DNA from: an uncultured Selenomonas sp.
GTDB lineage: Bacteria; Bacillota; Negativicutes; Selenomonadales; Selenomonadaceae
Assembly (NCBI GenBank): GCA_905373085.1
Contig: CAJPRR010000065.1
Coordinates: 1 to 11,486 of the forward strand
DNA: 11,486 nt
Direction: 5' to 3'
Shown here: positions 1 to 5,788 of the stretch, piece after piece
Layout: each line of letters starts with the position of its first letter
How positions within the stretch are numbered: position 1 is the stretch's first letter
The notes under the pieces: model-generated
What the model was told of the DNA's origin: nothing
What the model saw: the letters and a program-made list of their open reading frames with translations, nothing else
Database searches by the model: none
Program-made: the position numbers and the translations under genes

Positions 1-399
1 GGCGCTTCTTTCGTCGCCGCCGCCGACGGCGACCACCGCAGCCAAGGTCGCCTGCTCATTGCTGTGCAGCAGCGAGAACGGATCGGCAAGCGACTTTCCT
101 TCCCGCGCCTCCTTCGCTCCTGCTGCCTCTTCGTGAAGCGATGCCTGCGGCGCTGCCGCTCTCGGCGGCGCGACGAACATCTCCGCTTCCGGCTCCGCCC
201 CGCCGCTCAAGAACCATGCGCACGAGGCAGCCAGAACCGCCGTCAAAAGAATCGGCCGCCGCCCCCGCAGCCCGGCATCCGCACCAGTGCCTACGAGGCG
301 TTCTCGCAAGGCAGCAAACCAACCGCCTGTCAAGATCTTGCACGCGTCCGTATTCCCGCTCCTTTCTTCATCTGATTTCTTCTCATCCCTTTCCAGCAT
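1..399 (-). CDS. Unrecognised single-pass membrane protein, N-terminal 133 residues (runs off the left edge)
   Basis: This open frame starts at the ATG at 399-397 and stays open to the edge of the window, so the C-terminus is missing. The start is backed by a strong ribosome binding site, AAAGGGGGTGA, six bases upstream. The visible protein has a charged, probably cytoplasmic N-terminus (residues 1-48, rich in E, K and R). One hydrophobic segment follows (about 49-66, PILLTAVLAASCAWFLSG). After it comes an Ala/Pro/Glu-rich linker (67-103), then the start of a folded part with LADPFSLL (104-111) and a Gly-rich AVGGGDE (124-130). This layout, with a short inside tail, a membrane anchor and a low-complexity periplasmic spacer, is typical of envelope-machinery subunits. 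A DPF motif after such a linker is reminiscent of PilP or GspC-like pilus and secretion proteins, but that is only a guess. It is preceded by the structured leader at 427-567. I am fairly sure it is a real gene and do not know its function. Confidence 0.7.
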   Translation of the reverse strand, partial: MLERDEKKSDEERSGNTDACKILTGGWFAALRERLVGTGADAGLRGRRPILLTAVLAASCAWFLSGGAEPEAEMFVAPPRAAAPQASLHEEAAGAKEAREGKSLADPFSLLHSNEQATLAAVVAVGGGDERSA

Positions 400-420
400 T
401 TTCTATCACCCCCTTTCAAG

Positions 421-467
421 GAATAAAACAGCCCCGCTTCTTCCTTGCTAGAATCCGCAGAGCTGTT
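421..467 (-). terminator. Intrinsic terminator or attenuator in the leader of the partial gene
   Basis: On the minus strand AACAGCTCTGC (467-457) pairs with GCGGGGCTGTT (437-427) as an 11-bp stem with two U-G pairs and a 19-nt loop. The stem is followed by TTATTC, giving a TTTTATT tract together with the end of the stem. It may simply end the pgi transcript. It also sits only about 10 bases before the ribosome binding site of the partial gene at 399, leaving no room for a promoter in between. The downstream gene must therefore be reached by read-through, from inside the hairpin, or from a promoter further up, which would make this an attenuator. Confidence 0.5.
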
Positions 468-469
468 GA

Positions 470-567
470 ACTCGCCTCTTGCGAGTATAGAACGGAAGCA
501 TCGATCCTTCGATGTTTCCTATATCTTGCGGAAGCTCCCTTCAAGAAAATCTTCGCAGAGCTTCCGC
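470..567 (-). other. Non-coding stretch with three consecutive hairpins (structured leader or pgi 3' region)
   Basis: Between the pgi stop and the terminator-like stem there are three clear inverted repeats. The first is a perfect 10-bp pair, 528-537 with 558-567 (GCGGAAGCTC/GAGCTTCCGC), with a 20-nt loop. The second is an 11-base pair of arms, 494-504 with 509-519, around a 4-nt loop and with one imperfect pair. The third is a perfect 6-bp pair, 470-475 with 481-486, around a 5-nt loop. None is followed by a proper T tract on either strand. The sequence AGCTCTGCG (minus strand) occurs twice, at 562-554 and 464-456, the second time inside the terminator stem, so alternative pairings are possible. 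I do not recognise a known riboswitch. A TATAAG hexamer at 577-572 could be a -10 element, but it lacks a matching -35. Confidence 0.5.
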
Positions 568-610
568 CTTGCTTATACCTGTCGATTACTTCCCTTTAGG
601 GCAGTTTGAG

Positions 611-2068
611 CTACTTCTTCGCCGCCTTGAGCGCTTCGAGCTTCGGTCCCATGATGCGCTTGTACGACTCGACGCCGGGCTGGTTGAAGGCGTCGACATC
701 GGCAAGCTCGCCTTCATAGGCGACGCTCAGAGCCAAGAGATAGAGCAGCTCGCCCAGATGATAGGCGTTGAGTTCAGGCAGCGAGAACAATGCGTTGAAG
801 CGCTCATTCGACGCGAGCGCGTCAGCGTTCGACTGGCGTGCGACCTCAAGCGCCTCGCCCATCGTCAGCCCCGAGATGTCCGCGAGCTTCTTGACCTCGG
901 GGAACTCGTTCGGAATCACGAGATCGTCCGCCCACTTTTCCAAGCGGATGAACTGCACGACCTTGTTGCGCTTGCCCTCTTGATGCTGCTGCGTCTGCGC
1001 GTGCATGTCCGTCGTGCCGACGGCGACGACGGGAGTCCTGCCGTAGCAGACCTCATTGCCCTCGCGATCGGCCTCCTTGCCCAAGGACTCCGCCAAGAGC
1101 TGGATGTACCACTCGGAAACCGACTTCATGTAGTCGCCGTAAGGCATCATGACCTCGATGTCGCGCCCGTACTTCTCAGAAGCGATGAATTTCAAGGCCG
1201 CATTGAGCATCGCCGGATTCTGCCAGACATCGTCCGTTTGGCACGCCTCGTCCATCGCACGAGCGCCCGCGAGGAACGATTCGATGTCGAAACCGATGCA
1301 GGCCGCGAGCGACAGCCCGACCTCGGAGAAGATCGAGAAGCGTCCGCCCACGCCGTCAGGCACGGCGAACGTCTGCCAGCCCTTGTCCTTGGCGAGCTTC
1401 TTCAAGAGCGTCGGCTGGGTCTCGTTCGGATCGGTCACGGCGACGACTTCGACCTCGATGTCCGCATCATCTCCCAGCGCCTTGCAGACCACCATGAAGT
1501 TCGACATCGTGTCAAGCGTGCCGCCCGACTTCGAGATCACAAGGAGCATCACGCGAAGCGCACGCTTCTTGTGGCTTCTGGCGATCTTCGCCTGATTTTT
1601 GAGCGAACGGATGAGGTCGCCCGTCGCGCGCGGGTCGATGTTGTTGCCGCTGAAATAGACTTTGGGGAAGCCGCCGCGTTCCTCGTCCGTCCTCTCGTTC
1701 CAAAAGGCGCCGCACTCGACGTCGAAGAGCACCTTGTTGCCGAGGTAGGAACCGCCAATGCCGAGCGAGACGACGACATCCGTATGATTCTTGACGTGCG
1801 CCGTCAACTCCTTCAGGCGTGCGAGCGAGGCCGGCGAGTTCAAGTGACCCTCGGCGACATACGGCAATTCGGAAAAGAGCACCTTCTCCGGCGTGCCGTC
1901 CTTCGACAAGTGTCCGCGGATGACGCCCGTCGAGCGCATGACCTTCATTGCTTCATGCGCCTTCTTCAGATCGTCCGCCATCTCCTCGATGTCGTCCTTC
2001 GTCACTTTTCCCGCGCCATAGAGATTATCGTAGTCAAAAAGGAATCCCGATTTCAACTTCAGCCCCAT
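611..2068 (-). CDS. pgi: Glucose-6-phosphate isomerase
   Basis: The enzyme interconverts glucose-6-phosphate and fructose-6-phosphate in the cytoplasm, at the branch between glycolysis and sugar-nucleotide synthesis. The 485-residue protein is complete and has the family landmarks in order: the sugar-phosphate site GIGGSYLG (103-110), the phosphate-binding loop SKSGGTLDT (179-187), signature GGRFSIFSEVGL (241-252), Glu327 in LLAESLGK, His356 in the TTDMHAQTQQ region, and the C-terminal QPGVESYK (463-470) with the catalytic lysine. This is the shorter bacterial form. The start is fixed by an in-frame TGA six bases upstream of the ATG and by a GGGGGG-type ribosome binding site. It follows galU after 111 bases and has its own promoter (2137-2165). 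Together with galU and the mutase it links fructose-6-phosphate to UDP-glucose. Nothing is missing or damaged. Confidence 0.97.
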   Translation of the reverse strand: MGLKLKSGFLFDYDNLYGAGKVTKDDIEEMADDLKKAHEAMKVMRSTGVIRGHLSKDGTPEKVLFSELPYVAEGHLNSPASLARLKELTAHVKNHTDVVVSLGIGGSYLGNKVLFDVECGAFWNERTDEERGGFPKVYFSGNNIDPRATGDLIRSLKNQAKIARSHKKRALRVMLLVISKSGGTLDTMSNFMVVCKALGDDADIEVEVVAVTDPNETQPTLLKKLAKDKGWQTFAVPDGVGGRFSIFSEVGLSLAACIGFDIESFLAGARAMDEACQTDDVWQNPAMLNAALKFIASEKYGRDIEVMMPYGDYMKSVSEWYIQLLAESLGKEADREGNEVCYGRTPVVAVGTTDMHAQTQQHQEGKRNKVVQFIRLEKWADDLVIPNEFPEVKKLADISGLTMGEALEVARQSNADALASNERFNALFSLPELNAYHLGELLYLLALSVAYEGELADVDAFNQPGVESYKRIMGPKLEALKAAKK

Positions 2069-2136
2069 CGCTCATCAACCCCCCGTGCTGTCAGCCATAT
2101 TTGAGAAACAGACTCACATCAGAACTTAATACTCAT

Positions 2137-2165
2137 AGTATAGCACAATGCTGGAAAAAGAACAA
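2137..2165 (-). promoter_or_regulatory. Probable sigma-A promoter of pgi
   Basis: On the minus strand TTGTTC (2165-2160) lies 17 bases before TATACT (2142-2137). The -10 is preceded by TG plus one base (TGCTATACT), the extended -10 form, which makes up for the weak -35. Transcription would start near 2130, leaving a leader of about 60 bases before the pgi ATG. I see no convincing terminator between galU and this promoter, so pgi may also receive read-through. Confidence 0.6.
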
Positions 2166-2179
2166 TCCCCTTTAGGAAA

Positions 2180-3085
2180 TTACTCCGCGTCTTCATCCAT
2201 CTTTTGTCGCAGCAATGGTCCGATCCTTTGCACGAGATACGCCATGAAATCGTCGCGAATCTCAGGCCGCTTCAAAGCCTGCTCCACTGTCGCCTCCAAG
2301 AAGCCCTCCTTGTCGCCGATGTCGTAGCGTCGTCCTTCGAATCGGTAAGCATAGACCTTCTCCTTGCGTGCAAGCTCGCAGATGGCGTCCGTCAGCTGGA
2401 TCTCCTCGCCCGTGCCCGGTTTCGTATGCTCCAAGATTTCGAAGATGGCCGGCGTCAGCACGTAGCGGCCGAGCACGGCGAGGCGCGACGGCGCCTTCTC
2501 GGCCTCCGGCTTCTCCACGAGATCGACCGCCTGCCAGACATTCGGCTTCACCTTGTGCGGGGCGACGATGCCGTAGCGCGAAACCTGGCTCTGCGGCACC
2601 TGCTGCACGCCGAGCACGCTGCCGCCGTAATCCTCGTAGACGTCGATGAGCTGCGCGAGGCACGGCACCTTCGCGTCGACGAGATCGTCGCCCAAGAGCA
2701 CGGCGAAAGGCTCCGCGCCGACGAACTGGCGCGCGCAGAGCACGGCGTGGCCAAGTCCGCGCGCCTCCTTCTGGCGGATGAAGTGGATCTGGATGTCCGA
2801 GATCTCCTCGACCATCTTGAGCATGTCGTACTTGCCGTGCTCCTTGAGCTGCATTTCAAGCTCCAGCGAGCGGTCAAAGTGATCCTCGATCGAGCGCTTG
2901 TTGCGCCCCGTGATGATCAGAATTTCCTCGATGCCCGAGGCGACAGCTTCCTCGACGATGAACTGAATCGCCGGCGTATCGACGATGGGCAGCATCTCCT
3001 TCGGCTGCGCCTTCGTCGCCGGCAAAAAGCGCGTGCCGAGCCCCGCCGCAGGAATGATTGCCTTGCGGATCTTCTGTCTTGTCAC
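2180..3085 (-). CDS. galU: UTP--glucose-1-phosphate uridylyltransferase
   Basis: GalU makes UDP-glucose from UTP and glucose-1-phosphate, the activated glucose for LPS, capsule and other glycans. Taking GTG at 3085 as start, the protein has 301 residues, normal for the family. The nucleotide-binding N-terminus GLGTRFLPATKAQPKEML lies at 15-32, the metal-binding LGDD at 131-134, VEKPE at 190-194, GEEIQLTDA at 226-234 and GRRYDIGDK at 251-259. The frame also allows a TTG start at 3091, overlapping the stop of the upstream gene. I prefer GTG because the purine stretch GAGG ends six bases before it but directly abuts the TTG. Only two bases separate it from the mutase stop (3088-3090), so the two genes form one operon and are probably translationally coupled. 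The mutase supplies its glucose-1-phosphate. Confidence 0.96.
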   Translation of the reverse strand: MTRQKIRKAIIPAAGLGTRFLPATKAQPKEMLPIVDTPAIQFIVEEAVASGIEEILIITGRNKRSIEDHFDRSLELEMQLKEHGKYDMLKMVEEISDIQIHFIRQKEARGLGHAVLCARQFVGAEPFAVLLGDDLVDAKVPCLAQLIDVYEDYGGSVLGVQQVPQSQVSRYGIVAPHKVKPNVWQAVDLVEKPEAEKAPSRLAVLGRYVLTPAIFEILEHTKPGTGEEIQLTDAICELARKEKVYAYRFEGRRYDIGDKEGFLEATVEQALKRPEIRDDFMAYLVQRIGPLLRQKMDEDAE

Positions 3086-3087
3086 AA

Positions 3088-4440
3088 TCAACCTCGGATG
3101 ACGGCAAGGAGCTCCGCCGTCTTTTCCTTCATCAGTTTCTCATCATGACGCGTCTCCACATTGAGGCGGATCACCGGCTCCGTGTTCGACATGCGCAGGT
3201 TGAAGCGCCAGTCCGCGAACTCGACGGAGAGTCCGTCCACCTTCGTGACCTTGCCCTTGCCGCCATAAATATCCTCGACCTTCTTCATGACGGCGTGCGC
3301 GTCGGCGACCTTGCTGTTGACCTCGCCCGAGATCGGATAACGCGCCATGCGCTCCGCCATGAGCGCGGACAGTGGCTTTCCTGCCGCACTCATCAGTTCG
3401 AGCACCAGGAGCCACGGAATCATGCCGCTGTCGCAGTAGGAGAAATCGCGGAAGTAGTGGTGTGCGCTCATCTCGCCGCCGTAGACCGCATTGACCTCGC
3501 GCATCTTGTCCTTGATGAACGCATGGCCGCTCTTGCACATCACGGCCTCGCCGCCGAGTTCCTTGCAGATCTCGATCGTGTTCCAGACGAGACGCGGATC
3601 GTAGATGATCTTCGCGCCCTTGTTCTTCTTGAGGAAGGCCTGCGCGAGAAAGCCGACCATGTAGTAGCCCTCGATGAAGCCGCCCTTCTCGTCAAAGAGG
3701 AAGCAGCGGTCGAAGTCGCCGTCCCAGGCGATGCCGACGGCAGCGCCCGACTCGCGCACGACTTTCGCCGTCGCCTCGCGGTTCTCCTGCAGGATCGGAT
3801 TCGGCACACCGTTCGGGAAGTTGCCGTCCGGCTCGTTGAACACTTTGACCATCTCAAAGGGCAGATGCTTTTCGAGCGCGTTGATGATCGGCCCTGCTGC
3901 GCCGTTGCCCGTGTTGACGACGATCTTGAAAGGCTTCAGCGCCTTGACGTCGACGTATGTCAGGATGTGCTTGACGTACTCGTCGAGCACATCGACCTCT
4001 TCGATCTTCCCCTTCGGGCGATCGAGCGGCTTAAAGTCGCCCTCCATCACGGCCTTCTCAATGTCCTTGAGCCCCGTATCGCTCGAAATCGGGCGCGATT
4101 CCTTGCGCACGAACTTCATGCCGTTGTACTCTTTCGGATTGTGGCTCGCCGTGATCATGATGCCGCCGTCCAGTCCATAGTGCGCCGTCGTGAAATAGAT
4201 CATCTCCGTGCCGCACTGCCCGATGTCCATGACGTCGGCGCCCGCCTCCGTCAGCCCCTTCGCAAGAGCGTCGCGAATCGAAGGCCCGGAGAGGCGAATA
4301 TCGTGCCCGATCGCCACCTTTTTCGCATGGAAGAGATCGACGAAGACGCGCCCGATGCGATAGGCAAGCTCCTCATTGACCTCCTCCGGATAAATCCCAC
4401 GGATGTCATACGCGCCGAACCCCTTGTTGCTGATTTTCAT
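3088..4440 (-). CDS. Phosphomannomutase/phosphoglucomutase
   Basis: This alpha-D-phosphohexomutase moves the phosphate between C6 and C1 of glucose (and probably mannose), giving glucose-1-phosphate for galU next door. The 450-residue protein shows the four expected sites: the phosphoserine loop TASHNPKEYNG with Ser99, the magnesium loop DGDFDR (240-245), the sugar-recognition loop GEMSAHHYF (322-330) and the phosphate clamp RMSNTEPVIRL (416-426). This set fits the AlgC/ManB-type dual-specificity mutases, and sequence alone does not settle the preferred sugar. The frame is open a further 44 codons upstream (to 4572), but that extension lacks family similarity. The ATG at 4440 has GAGGTGG a few bases upstream and begins KISNKGFGAYDIRGIYPEEV, the normal family N-terminus. 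It leads the mutase-galU operon. Confidence 0.95.
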   Translation of the reverse strand: MKISNKGFGAYDIRGIYPEEVNEELAYRIGRVFVDLFHAKKVAIGHDIRLSGPSIRDALAKGLTEAGADVMDIGQCGTEMIYFTTAHYGLDGGIMITASHNPKEYNGMKFVRKESRPISSDTGLKDIEKAVMEGDFKPLDRPKGKIEEVDVLDEYVKHILTYVDVKALKPFKIVVNTGNGAAGPIINALEKHLPFEMVKVFNEPDGNFPNGVPNPILQENREATAKVVRESGAAVGIAWDGDFDRCFLFDEKGGFIEGYYMVGFLAQAFLKKNKGAKIIYDPRLVWNTIEICKELGGEAVMCKSGHAFIKDKMREVNAVYGGEMSAHHYFRDFSYCDSGMIPWLLVLELMSAAGKPLSALMAERMARYPISGEVNSKVADAHAVMKKVEDIYGGKGKVTKVDGLSVEFADWRFNLRMSNTEPVIRLNVETRHDEKLMKEKTAELLAVIRG

Positions 4441-4504
4441 AACTGCCACCTCTTCTTGCTCAATACGTTGCCTTATGACCTCATGGATTACTGAATTACT
4501 GAAT

Positions 4505-4510
4505 ATTATA
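4505..4510 (-). promoter_or_regulatory. Possible -10 element upstream of the mutase-galU operon
   Basis: A perfect TATAAT on the minus strand (4510-4505) lies about 65 bases before the mutase ATG, in the 149-base gap after the toxin gene. I find no matching -35 hexamer at 16-19 bases. It sits inside a small AT-rich palindrome (4501-4513), and an 8-base tandem repeat (TTACTGAA units) lies next to it at 4488-4505. The gap is the natural place for the operon promoter, but the assignment is weak. Confidence 0.3.
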
Positions 4511-4569
4511 TTCTTTCGGGAAAAGGAGTAGATTTCCCTGCTTGGCAAACGGAAAAATTTAAGGAAGCG

Positions 4570-4599
4570 CATTCCACAACTTCAGACTGTCATGGAATG
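4570..4599 (-). terminator. Weak hairpin overlapping the toxin stop codon
   Basis: On the minus strand CATTCCATGAC (4599-4589) pairs with GTTGTGGAATG (4580-4570): 11 pairs including two G-U, with an 8-nt loop. The toxin TGA (4592-4590) lies within the first arm. A T-rich stretch (TTAAATTTTT) follows only about seven bases later, so it is a poor intrinsic terminator. It may end or stabilise the toxin-antitoxin transcript. Confidence 0.3.
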
Positions 4600-4913
4600 A
4601 TTTCATCCGACAGTTGCTGTTTCAAATCACGCCCGCCATAAACGATGCGAATAATCCATACAATCTTACTTCGCTGCAGATAAAACACCACATAATTGTT
4701 CACAGGGAAAAACCGCAGCCCCTGACTGTGCCAAAGCTCATCTTCGTACAGAGCATGCCTTTCCGGCATACGAGCCAATTTCTTCACGGCATCCAGAATA
4801 CGTCTCGTTTGATTTTCTGCTGTTTGAGGAGCCATGAGCGTATAAGCGATATATTCATAAATTCTTCTCAAATCGCTCCTTGCAGTCGCCGTATACTTGA
4901 CCTTATACACCAT
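4590..4913 (-). CDS. RelE/ParE-family toxin of a type II toxin-antitoxin pair
   Basis: The 107-residue protein is full length for a RelE/ParE fold. It has the N-terminal helical pair TATARSDLRRIYEYIA (8-23), then DAVKKLARMPERHALYED (41-58). The conserved C-terminal sheet follows: GLRFFPVNNYVVFYL (65-79), IVWIIRIVYGGRD (84-96). The YVVFY strand and the closing RIVYGGRD are the strongest family marks. Members either cleave mRNA on the ribosome (RelE) or poison gyrase (ParE), and sequence alone does not decide which. The ATG lies inside the end of the antitoxin gene (11-base overlap), the usual coupled arrangement. There is no good ribosome binding site; instead a 6-bp hairpin sits directly before the ATG (4914-4932). 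The cassette is visibly AT-richer than its neighbours, consistent with horizontal arrival between the flagellar and sugar operons. Confidence 0.88.
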   Translation of the reverse strand: MVYKVKYTATARSDLRRIYEYIAYTLMAPQTAENQTRRILDAVKKLARMPERHALYEDELWHSQGLRFFPVNNYVVFYLQRSKIVWIIRIVYGGRDLKQQLSDEIIP

Positions 4914-5208
4914 AGAGAAGATTCATTTCTCTTTCAATGACATCGGCAGAATACCCTCTGCCATGCTCTACATCCTCAATTCCCTTCTGCAGCTCCCGCT
5001 CGAACTGCTCTTTTGTCAGACTGGCCATCGCGACTGGCTGCTCCGTCGGAAGCCTCATAGCAAAGGGGATGCCTCGCTGCAAAATGACTTGATTCAAAAA
5101 CATGCCTACCGCATGGGACATGGAAATGCCCATCCGATTCAAGATGATTTCCGCCTGCGCTTTCGTTTCGGGTTCGACGCGAGCAAATATTTGGGACGTC
5201 TTCGCCAT
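4903..5208 (-). CDS. RelB/DinJ-family antitoxin
   Basis: This 101-residue protein should bind and neutralise the toxin encoded just downstream and repress the shared promoter. Residues 5-54 match the RelB/DinJ ribbon-helix-helix region: SQIFARVEPETKAQAEIIL, then MGISMSHAVGMFLNQVIL and GIPFAMRLP. The acidic, flexible C-terminal half (55-101) would be the toxin-wrapping part. The frame also offers a GTG at 5220, but GGTGGTGA at 5219-5212 fits better as the ribosome binding site for the ATG at 5208, five bases away, and the protein then begins MAKTSQIFARV as in relatives. The antitoxin-first order with an 11-base overlap to the toxin is typical. Expression is probably controlled through the 22-bp palindrome that holds the promoter. 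Confidence 0.9.
   Translation of the reverse strand: MAKTSQIFARVEPETKAQAEIILNRMGISMSHAVGMFLNQVILQRGIPFAMRLPTEQPVAMASLTKEQFERELQKGIEDVEHGRGYSADVIEREMNLLYGV
4914..4932 (-). promoter_or_regulatory. Hairpin directly before the toxin start codon
   Basis: On the minus strand AGAGAA (4932-4927) and TTCTCT (4919-4914) form a perfect 6-bp stem with a 7-base loop that ends on the base before the toxin ATG. The first arm is the only purine-rich, ribosome-site-like sequence available. Folding would therefore hide it unless ribosomes finishing the antitoxin open it. This is visible in the sequence, and the regulatory role is inference. Confidence 0.4.
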
Positions 5209-5228
5209 AAAAATCACCACCCGCTTTT

Positions 5229-5258
5229 ATTATAAAGCAAAGAGCTTGCATTGTGCAA
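5229..5258 (-). promoter_or_regulatory. Promoter of the toxin-antitoxin operon inside the palindrome
   Basis: On the minus strand TTGCAC (5258-5253) lies 18 bases before a consensus TATAAT (5234-5229). Transcription would start near 5222, about 14 bases before the antitoxin ATG and just upstream of its ribosome binding site. Both hexamers lie within the 22-bp inverted repeat, so a protein bound to the palindrome would block RNA polymerase. That is the expected feedback for RelB-type antitoxins. Confidence 0.6.
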
Positions 5259-5275
5259 GCTCTTTGCTTTATAAT
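5229..5275. repeat. Perfect 22-bp inverted repeat upstream of the antitoxin gene
   Basis: Bases 5229-5250 and 5254-5275 are exact reverse complements, separated by only three bases (TTG). Being symmetric, it contains a TATAAT at each outer end. It lies between the flagellar operon terminator and the antitoxin start. It is most likely the operator for antitoxin autoregulation overlapping the promoter. It could instead be a terminator for transcripts from either side, though a T tract (ATTTTC) follows only on the plus side. A miniature mobile element remnant is also possible. Confidence 0.85.
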
Positions 5276-5291
5276 TTTCTGACGATTCCCC

Positions 5292-5329
5292 AAAAACAAA
5301 AGGCATGGCCGCGCTGACCATGCCTTTTG
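5292..5329 (-). terminator. Intrinsic terminator of the flagellar operon
   Basis: CAAAAGGCATGG (minus strand 5329-5318) pairs perfectly with CCATGCCTTTTG (5308-5297), a 12-bp stem with a 9-base loop, followed by TTTTT (5296-5292). It begins 12 bases after the flgJ stop codon, so it closes the flagellar transcript and insulates the toxin-antitoxin cassette. The symmetric T-rich arm might also give weak termination in the other direction. Confidence 0.85.
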
Positions 5330-5341
5330 CTTCTGTCTTCC

Positions 5342-5773
5342 CTATGCTTGTACCTTTTTGGAATGCGCCTCGCGCTGCAGCTGGTCGTAAAGCGTCTTGG
5401 CAAGACCGATGCCGCCCGCTTCCGACATCTTTTCCACCAGTGCGCTGTCGCGCATGGACTCCAAGATCTCATCCGTGTTGTCATGCCCGAAGAGCGTGCT
5501 TTTCGGCACGGTCTGGCGCATCTGTCGATACATGAGGTCGAGAAACATCGTCTCGAATCCCTTGCAGGCGTCCATAAGCTTCCTATTCGCCGCCGCTTCT
5601 TCGGCAGAGGTTTGCGTCTTCTGCCCCTTTTCGGAGGCGAGCGCCTGCTGCGCCTCCTTCAGCTTGTCCGAAAACTGTGCGCTGTCCGCGCGTTCCCTCG
5701 CCTGTTCCAAAGAGCTGTTCGCCGAACCCTGCCCATGGAGCGCATCCGCATGCAAGGCGTCAAAAATCTGCAT
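5342..5773 (-). CDS. flgJ: FlgJ-type rod-binding protein, single domain
   Basis: The 143-residue protein carries the rod-binding (rod cap) domain of FlgJ at about 66-133: LMDACKGFETMFLDLMYRQM, then the TVPKSTLFGHDNTDEILES stretch and AGGIGLAKTLYDQL. The first 60 residues are low-complexity, Ala/Gln/Glu-rich and probably unstructured. In enteric bacteria FlgJ is about 310 residues, with a C-terminal muramidase that opens the cell wall for the rod. That half is absent here and no remnant follows, so this is a natural short form, as in many other lineages. GAGGTGAG five bases before the ATG marks the start. It lies 15 bases after flgI, is the last gene of the operon, and is followed at once by a terminator. 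Confidence 0.88.
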   Translation of the reverse strand: MQIFDALHADALHGQGSANSSLEQARERADSAQFSDKLKEAQQALASEKGQKTQTSAEEAAANRKLMDACKGFETMFLDLMYRQMRQTVPKSTLFGHDNTDEILESMRDSALVEKMSEAGGIGLAKTLYDQLQREAHSKKVQA

Positions 5774-5788
5774 GCCGTCTCACCTCGT

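Noticed and set aside
56..343. 95-codon minus-strand frame overlapping the partial gene
   Set aside because: It is another frame of the partial gene at 1-399, lacks a ribosome binding site and is dominated by Arg, Gly and Ala. The overlapping frame with a strong ribosome binding site and membrane segment is the better gene.
427..567. CRISPR-like array in the repeated hairpins
   Set aside because: The inverted repeats differ from each other in sequence and length, and there is no regular repeat-spacer spacing.
512..2104. 530-codon open frame on the plus strand opposite pgi
   Set aside because: It mirrors the pgi gene, is full of Arg, Leu, Asp and His as expected from the complement of GC-rich codons, and has no recognisable motif. 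The minus-strand pgi is unmistakable.
4441..4572. 44-residue N-terminal extension of the mutase
   Set aside because: The ATG at 4440 has a good ribosome binding site and the normal family N-terminus; the extension covers the promoter region and matches nothing.
5229..5275. 22-bp palindrome as terminator of the flagellar operon
   Set aside because: A better terminator with a minus-strand T tract lies closer to flgJ (5292-5329); on the minus strand the palindrome is followed by AAAAG, not Ts.
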